Program-made: the position numbers and the translations under genes
Part shown: piece by piece, positions 27,739-35,599 of the stretch
Layout: each line of letters opens with the position of its first letter
How positions within the stretch are numbered: the stretch's first letter is position 1
Notes under the pieces: model-generated
What the model was told of the DNA's origin: nothing
The model's input: the letters and a program-made list of their open reading frames with translations, nothing else
Databases searched by the model: none
NCBI RefSeq assembly: GCF_000803315.1
Contig: NZ_JRMH01000001.1
Span: forward strand, 1,736,001 to 1,800,000
Origin: Pectobacterium actinidiae
GTDB lineage: Bacteria; Pseudomonadota; Gammaproteobacteria; Enterobacterales; Enterobacteriaceae
Direction of reading: 5' to 3'
Length of the DNA: 64,000 nt

Positions 27739-28029
27739 TCAAATCGGCGATATACCAGATTTGATTATCTCATTTTCAACATCGAATCTGTCCAAATCTT
27801 CATTAGAAGCAATGAAGTAATGTCGACCATCCGCCGTAATGAATTCTGTTACTTGATGAGAAATTGTGTCATTTGGTGTAACTTCTGCCGGAACATGTTG
27901 TGCATACATTTTTCCTAATCGGTCGGTTTTTTGCGGGACTTCCAACACTTGAGTGAGCGTATGGGTAAATGACTGCCCATGACATTCCCCACCGATAACA
28001 AGATAATCGTAATACTTTTCTTCAGTCAT
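27739..28029 (-). CDS. Hypothetical 96-residue protein
   Basis: The ATG at 28029 has a GGA-containing site upstream and begins MTEEKYYDYLVIGGECHGQ. The chain has an HTLTQVLEVPQK segment and ends in an acidic stretch with FITADGRHYFIASNEDLDRF. No family is recognised. It is AT-rich like its neighbours and lies in the cargo end of the element. It is probably a real gene, because codon use is regular and the start has plausible signals. Confidence 0.55.
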   Translation of the reverse strand: MTEEKYYDYLVIGGECHGQSFTHTLTQVLEVPQKTDRLGKMYAQHVPAEVTPNDTISHQVTEFITADGRHYFIASNEDLDRFDVENEIIKSGISPI

Positions 28030-28266
28030 AATCATTCCGTAGTAAATAGTTCACGATTCACTGTGGCACACACATAACCGATATGCATCATCACTTGTGC
28101 CCAGTTGTTTCCTGCGGTATTAAGTACCTTTCTGCTTTCGCGTTGATACTATCTTGAAACCTTACAGTAAGGTGCTACCTTGTGCCCGTTTCGTTTTTAA
28201 TGTCTTCAAAAAACTAAAAACTCTTATCATCTTTCAGATGAGCAAACAAAATCAGTGACTGGATGA

Positions 28267-28758
28267 CTACAATTTACAACTTGTCTTGACTTGAGCTAAC
28301 ATTTTACCAAAGCGACATATCCGAACCTCTTGCTTTATCGATAAGACTGTATTTATTGGTGCTAATAATTCATTTTTTTTTCTGCCCCCAAAGAGATAAC
28401 CATTTGCACTATTGGATAATGTTTCCCAAGCATGAGATTGCTCTTGTGTCGCTGAGTATATCTCATACCCAATCCAAGCAACTTGGCATTTTGCAAACGC
28501 TCTTATCGCATCAGGCCTTAAAGGATCTGAACCGCTGTAAGTGCTATGACTATTTTTATTTGAAAAGCTATCGGAGAGTATATTTAATTCGGCCTTAAAG
28601 CCCTCAATTGACATTTTGTATTTCTGATATGCTTTTGTTTTTTCTTGTTTTTTCCATGATTTCATTGCGAGGATCGCGACAATGGCAGCAAAAAAAGTTG
28701 CCAGCGCAGCCAAACATGAACCAATGGCACCAAGCATAACCCATGTATCATCACTCAT
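28267..28758 (-). CDS. Hypothetical single-span membrane protein (163 residues)
   Basis: Residues 5-33 form a hydrophobic helix (VMLGAIGSCLAALATFFAAIVAILAM segment, positions 7-32), followed by a basic KSWKKQEKTKAYQKYK stretch, so the protein is probably anchored with a cytoplasmic C-terminal domain. That domain has no recognised motif; it includes FGGRKKNELL and CRFGKMLAQ. It is AT-rich, stands alone, and lies next to the terminase subunit gene. A defence or exclusion function is possible but unsupported by motif. Confidence 0.6.
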   Translation of the reverse strand: MSDDTWVMLGAIGSCLAALATFFAAIVAILAMKSWKKQEKTKAYQKYKMSIEGFKAELNILSDSFSNKNSHSTYSGSDPLRPDAIRAFAKCQVAWIGYEIYSATQEQSHAWETLSNSANGYLFGGRKKNELLAPINTVLSIKQEVRICRFGKMLAQVKTSCKL

Positions 28759-28888
28759 ATATTCTTACCTAAAGGGTAACTGCGACTAAGCTAAATATTA
28801 CCTATACAATAAGATAACTTTACCTCTATAACAAATAGCATTTTTCCTAGTGTATATCGCTCATCGCTTTGGAATATATCAGGAAAAG

Positions 28889-29623
28889 CTAATCCAAATC
28901 GGGGAGTAGTTTTTCTAACGCAGCTTGTGCCTTTGCGTAATCCTCTGGTGTGTAATTCACCTGGTTGATCGGGCCACCATCTTTACCGGTGATCTCTTGG
29001 GTGAGGCGTTCCCCGTATTTCTTCGGTGCCATACGCGATAACACCCATTTTCTAGCATCTATTTTTAGCCTGGCTTTTGCCACTTCGGACGCATCGGCTT
29101 TAACCCCATCAGCGATATCCATTATTTCATCAAAAATCACATCAGCGCGAACATCGGTTGCTTTCGCGTACTGGTCGCGAAATCCTTCGTTTTCAGCCAG
29201 CCAGCGAAACACCGTCGCCTTATTTGGCATACCGGGACGGAGGCATACATCACGTAGGCTTTCACCTTCCGCCAACAATGTACAAATGTCGTCCGCAACC
29301 TCTTGCATGTAGTCAGAAGGGCGCCCTACGCGGTTTTTCTTAGCAGATTGATTGTTGTTTTTCATTTGCGGGCAATTTGAATCAATTTGATTTTCAATTT
29401 GAGGAATTGATTTTTTCGGCTTGGTACGCGGGTTCGCGATAGCTGCGTTTAGCGAATCCCGCGAACGGCTGGTTTCCGGTTTTTCCCATCCCTGTAATTT
29501 TGCCCTTTTGCGGATGGTAGCATCGCTAATGCCATGCTCTCGCGCTAATGCCCGAATTGATAACGCCCCTTCACGATATTTACGCTCTATGGTTTCCCAG
29601 TCAGTGGCATGATTATTATCCAT
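28889..29623 (-). CDS. Terminase small subunit-like protein
   Basis: The ATG at 29623 follows AAGGTG at the right distance and gives 244 residues. Residues 5-45 hold a helix-turn-helix (YREGALSIRALAREHGISDAT). After a polar Asn/Lys linker, residues 95-200 match small terminase subunits: DYMQEVADDICTLLAEGESL, PNKATVFRWLAENEGFRDQYA and DEIMDIADG, then a C-terminal KYGERLTQEITG. Small terminase subunits recognise pac or cos sites and bring DNA to the large subunit. No large subunit gene is in the element. Confidence 0.85.
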   Translation of the reverse strand: MDNNHATDWETIERKYREGALSIRALAREHGISDATIRKRAKLQGWEKPETSRSRDSLNAAIANPRTKPKKSIPQIENQIDSNCPQMKNNNQSAKKNRVGRPSDYMQEVADDICTLLAEGESLRDVCLRPGMPNKATVFRWLAENEGFRDQYAKATDVRADVIFDEIMDIADGVKADASEVAKARLKIDARKWVLSRMAPKKYGERLTQEITGKDGGPINQVNYTPEDYAKAQAALEKLLPDLD

Positions 29624-29635
29624 CGTTTTCACCTT

Positions 29636-30301
29636 TTATCGCGGCCGCTGCGTGCTGCCTGTACCCGTTTCCACGCCGTCATGAACGTGATCGCTAAATT
29701 CGATATCCCCTACTGACAGGCCACCAGCGGTAACCGCTGTCCGTCCGTCTAGCGTTGTTTTACCGCTGTGTGTTATCCCTTCAGGCGAAACCGTCAACGA
29801 AACGCCGCCGCACGTCAGAGTTATGCCGCTATCGGTCAGGTGGATGCGCACAGAGCCGTCACGATTGCTAATGCCCACACCTGAAGTGGGAAGATCAGGA
29901 ATAGCGGTTTTCAAAGATCGATAGCCGGGGGAGAAAAACGCATCGTCAGCGGAGAATTGACGTTCGTCAGCAGGCGCAACAATACCTCCCTGATCGATCC
30001 ACGCATCGATAGACTGCTTGGCAAAATGGATAAGCCCTTCGGTGCCTGCTGGCAGTTCGTGAAAAACTGCCCACTCCGCAGTACTAGAGAAGCGCACCGG
30101 CACATTGATAATAATGGGCACATCAACGTAGCGACCGGCTAACTTGCGCTGAATACCGCATTGTACCTGTGCGCGTTGGGTCGTTGGATTGTAGGCCATG
30201 ACATGACCGGGGATTGTTGTCATCACATCCCGGATTGCGGAGGTCTTCACCGCTTCCATTGCGCGGTATAGCGGGTTCACTTGTGAATTGCTCATTGCCA
30301 T
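29636..30301 (-). CDS. Gp138-like membrane-puncturing spike protein
   Basis: The 221-residue protein has a Gp138 N-terminal type OB domain (TTIPGHVMAYNPTTQRAQVQ, then VPIIINVPVRF and PAGTEGLIHF). A central region of short beta repeats follows (GSVRIHLTDSGITLTCGGVSLTV). The tip contains HVHDGVETGTG, the iron-binding type histidine motif of contractile-tail spikes. It starts on the stop of the hub gene (TAATG), so the two are coupled. Confidence 0.8.
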   Translation of the reverse strand: MAMSNSQVNPLYRAMEAVKTSAIRDVMTTIPGHVMAYNPTTQRAQVQCGIQRKLAGRYVDVPIIINVPVRFSSTAEWAVFHELPAGTEGLIHFAKQSIDAWIDQGGIVAPADERQFSADDAFFSPGYRSLKTAIPDLPTSGVGISNRDGSVRIHLTDSGITLTCGGVSLTVSPEGITHSGKTTLDGRTAVTAGGLSVGDIEFSDHVHDGVETGTGSTQRPR

Positions 30302-31206
30302 TATCGAATAACCTCATTGCTCCGCATACGGGCGGTAATAGTCGTTGTCCAGTCATCGCGCCAGAAATTGCCAATGTGATCGACGCTTTCCACCACCAGC
30401 CGGCTTTTGTTTCGGAATGCCCGTGAATAGGCTTGCATGTTAGTGCGATACATCTCGCTAAAGCCCAATTGTTCATGCTCGGAATAAACCTGAATTACGT
30501 CACCGGGAGTAATGACATGATCCAATCTGACATCGACCTCGACATAATTCATATAGATGCGCGGTATGCCTTCCATGCCGTGGTTTATGTCGATCACTCT
30601 CGGCTTGCCGGGCTTTTCTGCGCCATTACGGATGATGGCTACGCCGTCCGTTTTCAGCCACCATTTAAAATCATAAATACGCTCTAGGGCGTCCATCGCG
30701 TCTTTGGTCATTGCCATCAGGGTTTTGCCTTGAATGGCGGGGGGCAGATCGGAGAAGTCGCCGATGATTTCCATTGGCAGGCCAAAGGTGGCAGCAGTCC
30801 CCCGGATAATCTCAATAGCAGGCGTGTTCTCACCCCATGTGTGTGCGATGAAGGCGCTGGACATTTTCTTACCATTACAGAAGCAGTACAGCGTCAGCGT
30901 GGTGGCCACACCTTCACGTTGCGTTGAGCGGTTAAATATCTGCCCCCGATAAATCAGCCCGCAATTGCCCTGATAACCGGCTTTTATCTCTACCGTGTCG
31001 TATTTATTAAAAATATCCCAGCGCGTACCTTTTGATGTGCCATAGATCGTGATTTTTGCTTTACCGGTCTTGTTACCCGGTGTGTGGGACACACTGAAAA
31101 TAACCTGCATCGGTGGGGCAAACGTGAGGGTTCCCCTGCTGCTACTGCTTGAAATGGTTATCAGGTAATCTCGACCAAACTGATAATTTACGTTATCGAC
31201 CATCAT
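30301..31206 (-). CDS. Baseplate hub-like protein
   Basis: The protein has 301 residues rich in beta strands: RGTLTFAPPMQVIFSVSHTP, AKITIYGTSKGTRWDIF, VEIKAGYQGNCGLIYRGQIF. This strand order and the GYxGxxGxIYxGxI block are typical of hub proteins of phage contractile or long flexible tails. A late segment with DVIQVYSEHEQLGFSEMYRT follows. It overlaps the tape measure gene by 14 bases and is followed directly by the spike gene. Confidence 0.78.
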   Translation of the reverse strand: MMVDNVNYQFGRDYLITISSSSSRGTLTFAPPMQVIFSVSHTPGNKTGKAKITIYGTSKGTRWDIFNKYDTVEIKAGYQGNCGLIYRGQIFNRSTQREGVATTLTLYCFCNGKKMSSAFIAHTWGENTPAIEIIRGTAATFGLPMEIIGDFSDLPPAIQGKTLMAMTKDAMDALERIYDFKWWLKTDGVAIIRNGAEKPGKPRVIDINHGMEGIPRIYMNYVEVDVRLDHVITPGDVIQVYSEHEQLGFSEMYRTNMQAYSRAFRNKSRLVVESVDHIGNFWRDDWTTTITARMRSNEVIR

Positions 31207-32893
31207 CTTTTGTCAGCTCCACATATTCACGCGACTGCTCATCCATCACACGACGAACGGCGCGTTCGGTTTCTTCTACGCCCGCCACGCCGCTAATGGT
31301 GATCTGGTTGGATATCGTTACCGGACGTGATGAGCGGGAGCTGCTGCCATATTCACCGTCATCATCGTTATAGCTGCTGCGTGGGCGGGGATAAGATGGC
31401 GACGTATTATAGGGTGCCATCAGTTCATTAAAGGTAGGGCTGGTGGGCATGTGACCTGTCACCTTGCCGATGTATTTCCTCGTTTCCGCTGGCATGGCGT
31501 TCATGCCGTACTCGTCCACGTTCCCCATGCCCCAGTTATACGACGCCAGCGCTTTGGGCAGATTGCCGTTGTGCCTGTCCATCAACTGGCGCATATAGCG
31601 TGCGGCCGCATCAGCGGATTTCTCCAGATTGAAAACATCAGAGCCGTACAGCCCCATGTCTTTGGCTGTGCCGGGCATAAACTGGAATGGTCCCAATGCG
31701 CCTTTGGGGGAGATCAGATTTTTGCCACCAGAGGATTCAGTCTGGTAAAGGCCATTGAGTACGCCGGGCGGTAAGCCGTATTTGCCTTCTAAGGAGGAAA
31801 ACAGTGATTGCTCACCGCTGCGTGGCATCGTTGGGCTGGTGGCGGGGCTATTGTTGGGGGAAATCCAGCGGCCATTTTCATAGTGGCCTTTACCGTTACC
31901 GAGTAGTGCCTGTCCGAAATCGCCCCAGCTCGGTGCTGTGCGGATATTCTGGAAGTATTCAGACTCGCCAAAAATGCTATTCAACGCACCATCAATAAAT
32001 GGCTCGGCAGTCACCGCCGCCGCAACGGGTAAACCCAGTTTGTGTAAGCCGGGGATACCCAGCGCCTTAGTCGTTTTTGCCGCCGCCAGCACCGCTACAC
32101 CCGCCGCGATCCCTTTGATATAGGGCAGGCTTTCACGGATAGACGAAACAATATCGGTTTTGTTCGCCAGCAGCCATTCATCGGTTTTCTGGATAAGTTT
32201 GGTGATTTCCGGCGTCAGCAGTGCGCCAATAGAGTTATTCAGATCCATCATGTTGGTGGCAAGGTCAGTGACCGCAGTACGGTATTCCGTACCGATTTTT
32301 ACGTCATCGTCGCTGACGCCGGTACTGCGCTTATTGAATTCGGCAAAATATCGATCAATGCCTGCACGCCCCATACGAAAGAGCTTTTCATCATCTTCAT
32401 TGATGTTCATCCCTTCCCGGAAGTTTTGCAGGCCATCAAAGCCGGACGCCGCCGCTTGGTTATAGTAATCGGCCATCGTCTTGATCACTTCCACGCTGTC
32501 CTTGCCTTGCAGGTCATGAGGGTTAACGCCCGCGTTATTCATAAAGGCTTTATCGCTGAACGTGCCATAGGTGGCGGTGAGCGCCCATGAGTTGGCCTTA
32601 TCAATAAGGCTGTTGGCGCTGGTGCGTTTCCCCCCGGCCTGCTCCATCGCATAACTCAGCCGCAGTACATCATTACGGGCAATGTTGGCGTGCTTACTGA
32701 ATGCTTCTAAATCCGTCACCATGCGGGAAAAGCCTGCCGTCATCGCATTCAGGCCAGTGATACCACCCGCAGCAGAGAACAGCAGCAGGGCAGTATCCTT
32801 GACGCCCTTTAGGGCATCGTTGGCGTCCTTGAAAGATTTTTGATCGACATCCAGCCCCAGCGATACCAGCAGCGAATCAATGGTTTCAGCCAT
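31193..32893 (-). CDS. Tape measure-like protein with lytic transglycosylase domain
   Basis: This is 566 residues. The N-terminal 250 residues are helical and resemble tape measure proteins (SLGLDVDQKSFKDANDALKG). Residues 260-300 are hydrophobic. Residues 365-460 form a lytic transglycosylase domain with catalytic Glu386 in YQTESSG, then GPFQFMPGTA and SYNWGMGN. At the C-terminus lie a Ser/Arg-rich linker and a short acidic tail. The enzyme would cut peptidoglycan during entry. At 566 residues it is short for a tape measure, so a reduced tail or a partial tail-tip role is possible. Confidence 0.82.
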   Translation of the reverse strand: MAETIDSLLVSLGLDVDQKSFKDANDALKGVKDTALLLFSAAGGITGLNAMTAGFSRMVTDLEAFSKHANIARNDVLRLSYAMEQAGGKRTSANSLIDKANSWALTATYGTFSDKAFMNNAGVNPHDLQGKDSVEVIKTMADYYNQAAASGFDGLQNFREGMNINEDDEKLFRMGRAGIDRYFAEFNKRSTGVSDDDVKIGTEYRTAVTDLATNMMDLNNSIGALLTPEITKLIQKTDEWLLANKTDIVSSIRESLPYIKGIAAGVAVLAAAKTTKALGIPGLHKLGLPVAAAVTAEPFIDGALNSIFGESEYFQNIRTAPSWGDFGQALLGNGKGHYENGRWISPNNSPATSPTMPRSGEQSLFSSLEGKYGLPPGVLNGLYQTESSGGKNLISPKGALGPFQFMPGTAKDMGLYGSDVFNLEKSADAAARYMRQLMDRHNGNLPKALASYNWGMGNVDEYGMNAMPAETRKYIGKVTGHMPTSPTFNELMAPYNTSPSYPRPRSSYNDDDGEYGSSSRSSRPVTISNQITISGVAGVEETERAVRRVMDEQSREYVELTKDDGR

Positions 32894-33065
32894 GTGCTAC
32901 CTCAATATCTTTTAGCGCTTTATCCATCAGGCTACGTGCAATCACATGGATGGTGGGCGCAACGCCCAGCGGTGACTTGCTGCGCTCCTGCTCCTGAAGA
33001 CGGCGAATTGTGCTGACCTGTTCTTTACTGAGTAATACCGGTACCACTTTCCCGCGTGCGGTCAT
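32886..33065 (-). CDS. Small phage protein of unknown function
   Basis: This is 59 residues from the ATG at 33065 (an alternative ATG lies four codons earlier). It is basic, with PVLLSKEQVSTIRRLQEQERSK followed by a predicted C-terminal helix, a possible ribbon-helix-helix-like layout. It overlaps the tape measure-like gene by 8 bases and may be coupled to it. Confidence 0.55.
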   Translation of the reverse strand: MTARGKVVPVLLSKEQVSTIRRLQEQERSKSPLGVAPTIHVIARSLMDKALKDIEVAHG

Positions 33066-33158
33066 ATAACACCCCATACATGATATTTATACAGTGGTTA
33101 TTATTGCATAAATTAAAACGATATCAATTAACGTTGCAATTTATGGGACGAAAGGGCG

Positions 33159-33182
33159 TAAAAAAACCGGATTGCTCCGGTT
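33159..33182 (-). terminator. Terminator after the small membrane protein gene
   Basis: On the minus strand AACCGG and CCGGTT pair (6 bp, loop of 6), followed by a run of seven Ts. It closes the transcription unit ending at 33233. Confidence 0.8.
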
Positions 33183-33232
33183 GGTGGGTGTCTTCAGCCT
33201 TTAACTAAATAGGTAAGACATTGCCCTGTAAA

Positions 33233-33484
33233 CTAAAGCGTCTGACATATAAACCCTATTGATGCGAAAAAGGCGGCAAATCGATTCCATTTCGCTTGGG
33301 TTTGCATACTTAATACCAAGTTATGCATGTCTACTGGCTTCTTACCTTCTCCCATAGAGAGTATTACCGCATTGGGCTTTGTTCTTGATGTGTAAAGACT
33401 GGAAATTAACCAACATATGGCAGATAGGAAGGTAAAAATAGAATCCAATCGGTATTCTTTAATCCAAATTACTATCTCATTCAT
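33233..33484 (-). CDS. Small membrane protein of unknown function
   Basis: The ATG at 33484 gives 83 residues. A hydrophobic helix (SIFTFLSAICWLISSLYTS, about residues 14-32) is followed by a basic, polar stretch and a second hydrophobic segment (FAAFFASIGFIC) at the end. It is AT-rich and has its own terminator. It sits between the replication and tail-tip modules, a position where phage elements often carry single cargo genes. No family is recognised. Confidence 0.5.
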   Translation of the reverse strand: MNEIVIWIKEYRLDSIFTFLSAICWLISSLYTSRTKPNAVILSMGEGKKPVDMHNLVLSMQTQAKWNRFAAFFASIGFICQTL

Positions 33485-33554
33485 TATCAATCACATCCTC
33501 TATCAATATTGGTGAAGTGTATTCGATTCAGAATATAGCCGTTCATCAGAGTTT

Positions 33555-34538
33555 TTACCCGTCCAGCCCACCACCCAGCAGATTGAGATACACCGCATCA
33601 TTATCCCCGCCACGGTCTTGGTGCCGGTCGCATTTCAGGAACCATTTCAGCACGGCGAGTGCCTCCTGCTGGTGGATCGGGCTGATAGTGGCTAGATTGC
33701 CGCTCAGCCAATCTTCCCGATCACAGACGCATGGATTGTGTTCATAGGACGTATCCCCCAGTTCTTTGCTGGCGGCGTTGCGCATTGCATAAAGCCAACG
33801 CCAGTATTCAAACTCACGCACCACATCCGAAAGCGTGTGCGGCTCCGGCAGAACGTCACAAAAGCCCCGGTGAGCGACTGAACGGGCATCAGCTACATCC
33901 ACGCAGCGTAGCCCTTTCAATTCTCCACTCGTTACCTCGTCCGGTGTCATACCGTAGTGCTTATCCACCAGCAAGCCGGATTGTTCAATCAGACGCTCTG
34001 GCTCGGTTGGCTCCATCGCGGCTTCATAGCTGCCGTAATACGCCCGTACCTGGCTGGCGGTATCAATGGCTTTCCTCGCGTTCTCAATACAGCGTTGCGG
34101 ATTATCCATCCCGATGGTACTGAATGCCGCAATAAACAATTCTTGCCCCTGCGACACCATCCAGTTGCGGTAGCGTTTTTCAGCCTCCTTCGGCGTAATG
34201 GTGAGTTTTTGCAGGGCGATTTCCGCCGCTGGCAGGTGGGCAGGCTCATCCAGCTTGATAACTTCCAGTACCCACAGATACGCATCTGTCTGGCGGTATC
34301 CGGTAATCACCCGTTGTGGGGGTAACGGTTTGACGGTCGCCAGCGCGGTGCTGTAGCGCAGTTCAGGGATGGAGAACATCGCCCTATGCGCCGGATTGTC
34401 CGCAAACAGTCCGCTTCGCTGGCAGACACTGCGCACGGTCGGGTGTTTCATCCCCATATGTGTGGCTATCGTGCGGTAGCCCATCCCGCCACGTTTGAGG
34501 CGGATAATCTCCGCCTTCTGTTCTGCTGTCAGGCGCAT
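33555..34538 (-). CDS. Phage-type protein with N-terminal helix-turn-helix
   Basis: This is 327 residues. Residues 5-40 (AEQKAEIIRLKRGGMGYRTI, then MGMKHPTVRSVCQ) form a resolvase/transposase-like helix-turn-helix. The remaining 280 residues are mostly helical, with three closely spaced Cys (NPCVCDRED, FLKCDRH) that might bind metal. A role in DNA binding or late regulation is plausible; no family is recognised. Its ATG overlaps the end of the ProQ-like gene by 10 bases. Confidence 0.65.
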   Translation of the reverse strand: MRLTAEQKAEIIRLKRGGMGYRTIATHMGMKHPTVRSVCQRSGLFADNPAHRAMFSIPELRYSTALATVKPLPPQRVITGYRQTDAYLWVLEVIKLDEPAHLPAAEIALQKLTITPKEAEKRYRNWMVSQGQELFIAAFSTIGMDNPQRCIENARKAIDTASQVRAYYGSYEAAMEPTEPERLIEQSGLLVDKHYGMTPDEVTSGELKGLRCVDVADARSVAHRGFCDVLPEPHTLSDVVREFEYWRWLYAMRNAASKELGDTSYEHNPCVCDREDWLSGNLATISPIHQQEALAVLKWFLKCDRHQDRGGDNDAVYLNLLGGGLDG

Positions 34539-34981
34539 TTTGCATCCTCTGTGCGCAGGGCGGTTTTCTGCTTGCGCTGCGCTCTGGCACGCTCCTGCTG
34601 TTCGGCGGTGACTTCCCCCTGAGGCTTGCCGTTCAGGTCGTAGCGTTGCCCACCAGCGGCCAGCGCTTTGATGTAGGCAGAACGATGGATATACAGCCCC
34701 AGCGAAAAACGCAGCGAACCCGCGCCGGATAATTGGCGACGTTCAATATCTGCCCCCAGCGCCTTATCGATCCCGATAGCCAGCGGTCTGGGGTTTTCCA
34801 GACTGAACGCATCCGGCCAGAGTAAAACCAGCCGTTCGAGCTTTTTCCGGTTCTTGCGGTGCTGCTTACTGCCTGCTTTTTCTGTCGCTTGTGCGGGTGA
34901 CGCTGTGACATGTCCCGGCGTTGTTACCTTGTTCACGGTGGCTCGCTTCAGACGCAATACGGTACGTGTGTTCTCTGTCAT
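34529..34981 (-). CDS. ProQ/FinO-domain RNA-binding protein
   Basis: From the ATG at 34981 (GAGG nine bases upstream) the protein is 150 residues. The N-terminal 45 residues are basic and disordered. Residues 50-125 match the FinO/ProQ domain: LERLVLLWPDAFSLENPRPLAIGI, then SLRFSLGLYIHRSAYIKAL and the QRYDLNGKP segment. Such proteins bind structured RNAs and promote sense-antisense pairing. On a mobile element it may control plasmid-like or satellite copy number or replication. It lies between ssb and the helix-turn-helix gene. Confidence 0.85.
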   Translation of the reverse strand: MTENTRTVLRLKRATVNKVTTPGHVTASPAQATEKAGSKQHRKNRKKLERLVLLWPDAFSLENPRPLAIGIDKALGADIERRQLSGAGSLRFSLGLYIHRSAYIKALAAGGQRYDLNGKPQGEVTAEQQERARAQRKQKTALRTEDAKCA

Positions 34982-34992
34982 CGTGCTATTCC

Positions 34993-35430
34993 TCAAAATG
35001 GCGCGTCATCGCTGAAATCAGATGCGTGACGGTCGTCAGCCTGTGCGCTTTGTTCGTGTGCGCGGCGTAGCGCGTCAGTGGGTTGGCCTGCGGCACCTTT
35101 ACGGCCTCCGGGTCGCACCGTTCGGGCGCTTACCACGCTGTCGGCAATCACCTGGTAGCCGGTTTGTGCGTTACCGTGGCCGTCTGTCCACTGGGTGATC
35201 TGCATGTTGCCCGATACGCTCATCAGGTCGCCTTTCTGGTGTTTCGCCAGCGCGTCAGCCTGTTTGCCAAAGGCCGTCACCGCCAGCCAGAAAGTGGCTT
35301 CGCCGCTCTCTGCCTTCTGACAGGGCAGCGGCACTGCCATACGGGTGAAACTCATGGTGTTACCGTTGCTGGTGGTGCGGCTCTGCACGTCCACCACCAG
35401 ACGGCCATAAGCGGAAATCTGTGCTGTCAT
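34993..35430 (-). CDS. Single-stranded DNA-binding protein
   Basis: The 145-residue protein has the OB-fold pattern of phage/plasmid SSB (GRLVVDVQSRTTSNGNTMSF, TFWLAVTAFGKQADALAKHQ, KGDLMSVSGNMQI). It ends with an acidic tip DFSDDAPF that matches the SSB C-terminal peptide used to recruit repair and replication proteins. It is encoded just after the primase-helicase and the iteron cluster, as part of the replication module. Confidence 0.9.
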   Translation of the reverse strand: MTAQISAYGRLVVDVQSRTTSNGNTMSFTRMAVPLPCQKAESGEATFWLAVTAFGKQADALAKHQKGDLMSVSGNMQITQWTDGHGNAQTGYQVIADSVVSARTVRPGGRKGAAGQPTDALRRAHEQSAQADDRHASDFSDDAPF

Positions 35431-35463
35431 GGTTGTTTTCCTCCCTTCAGCCGTTTATCGCTG

Positions 35464-35562
35464 TTGGTTCAAAATGCCCGTTTGTTGGTTCAGTGTTGGT
35501 TCAAAATGAAAAATATTTTCCTTACATAACAATCATCTTTACACATTGAACCAACTGAACTA
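35464..35562. other. Iteron cluster A between the primase and ssb genes
   Basis: TTGGTTCA occurs at 35464, 35485 and 35496. On the other strand three tandem 9-base units (TGAACCAAC, TGAACTAAC, TGAACCAAC) start at 35537, 35546 and 35555. The tandem block matches that of cluster B at 24 of 26 positions in opposite orientation. The 33 bases between the two arms are AT-rich. Confidence 0.7.
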
Positions 35563-35599
35563 ACTGAACCAACACACTTTCTACGTGTGTGAAGCAATC

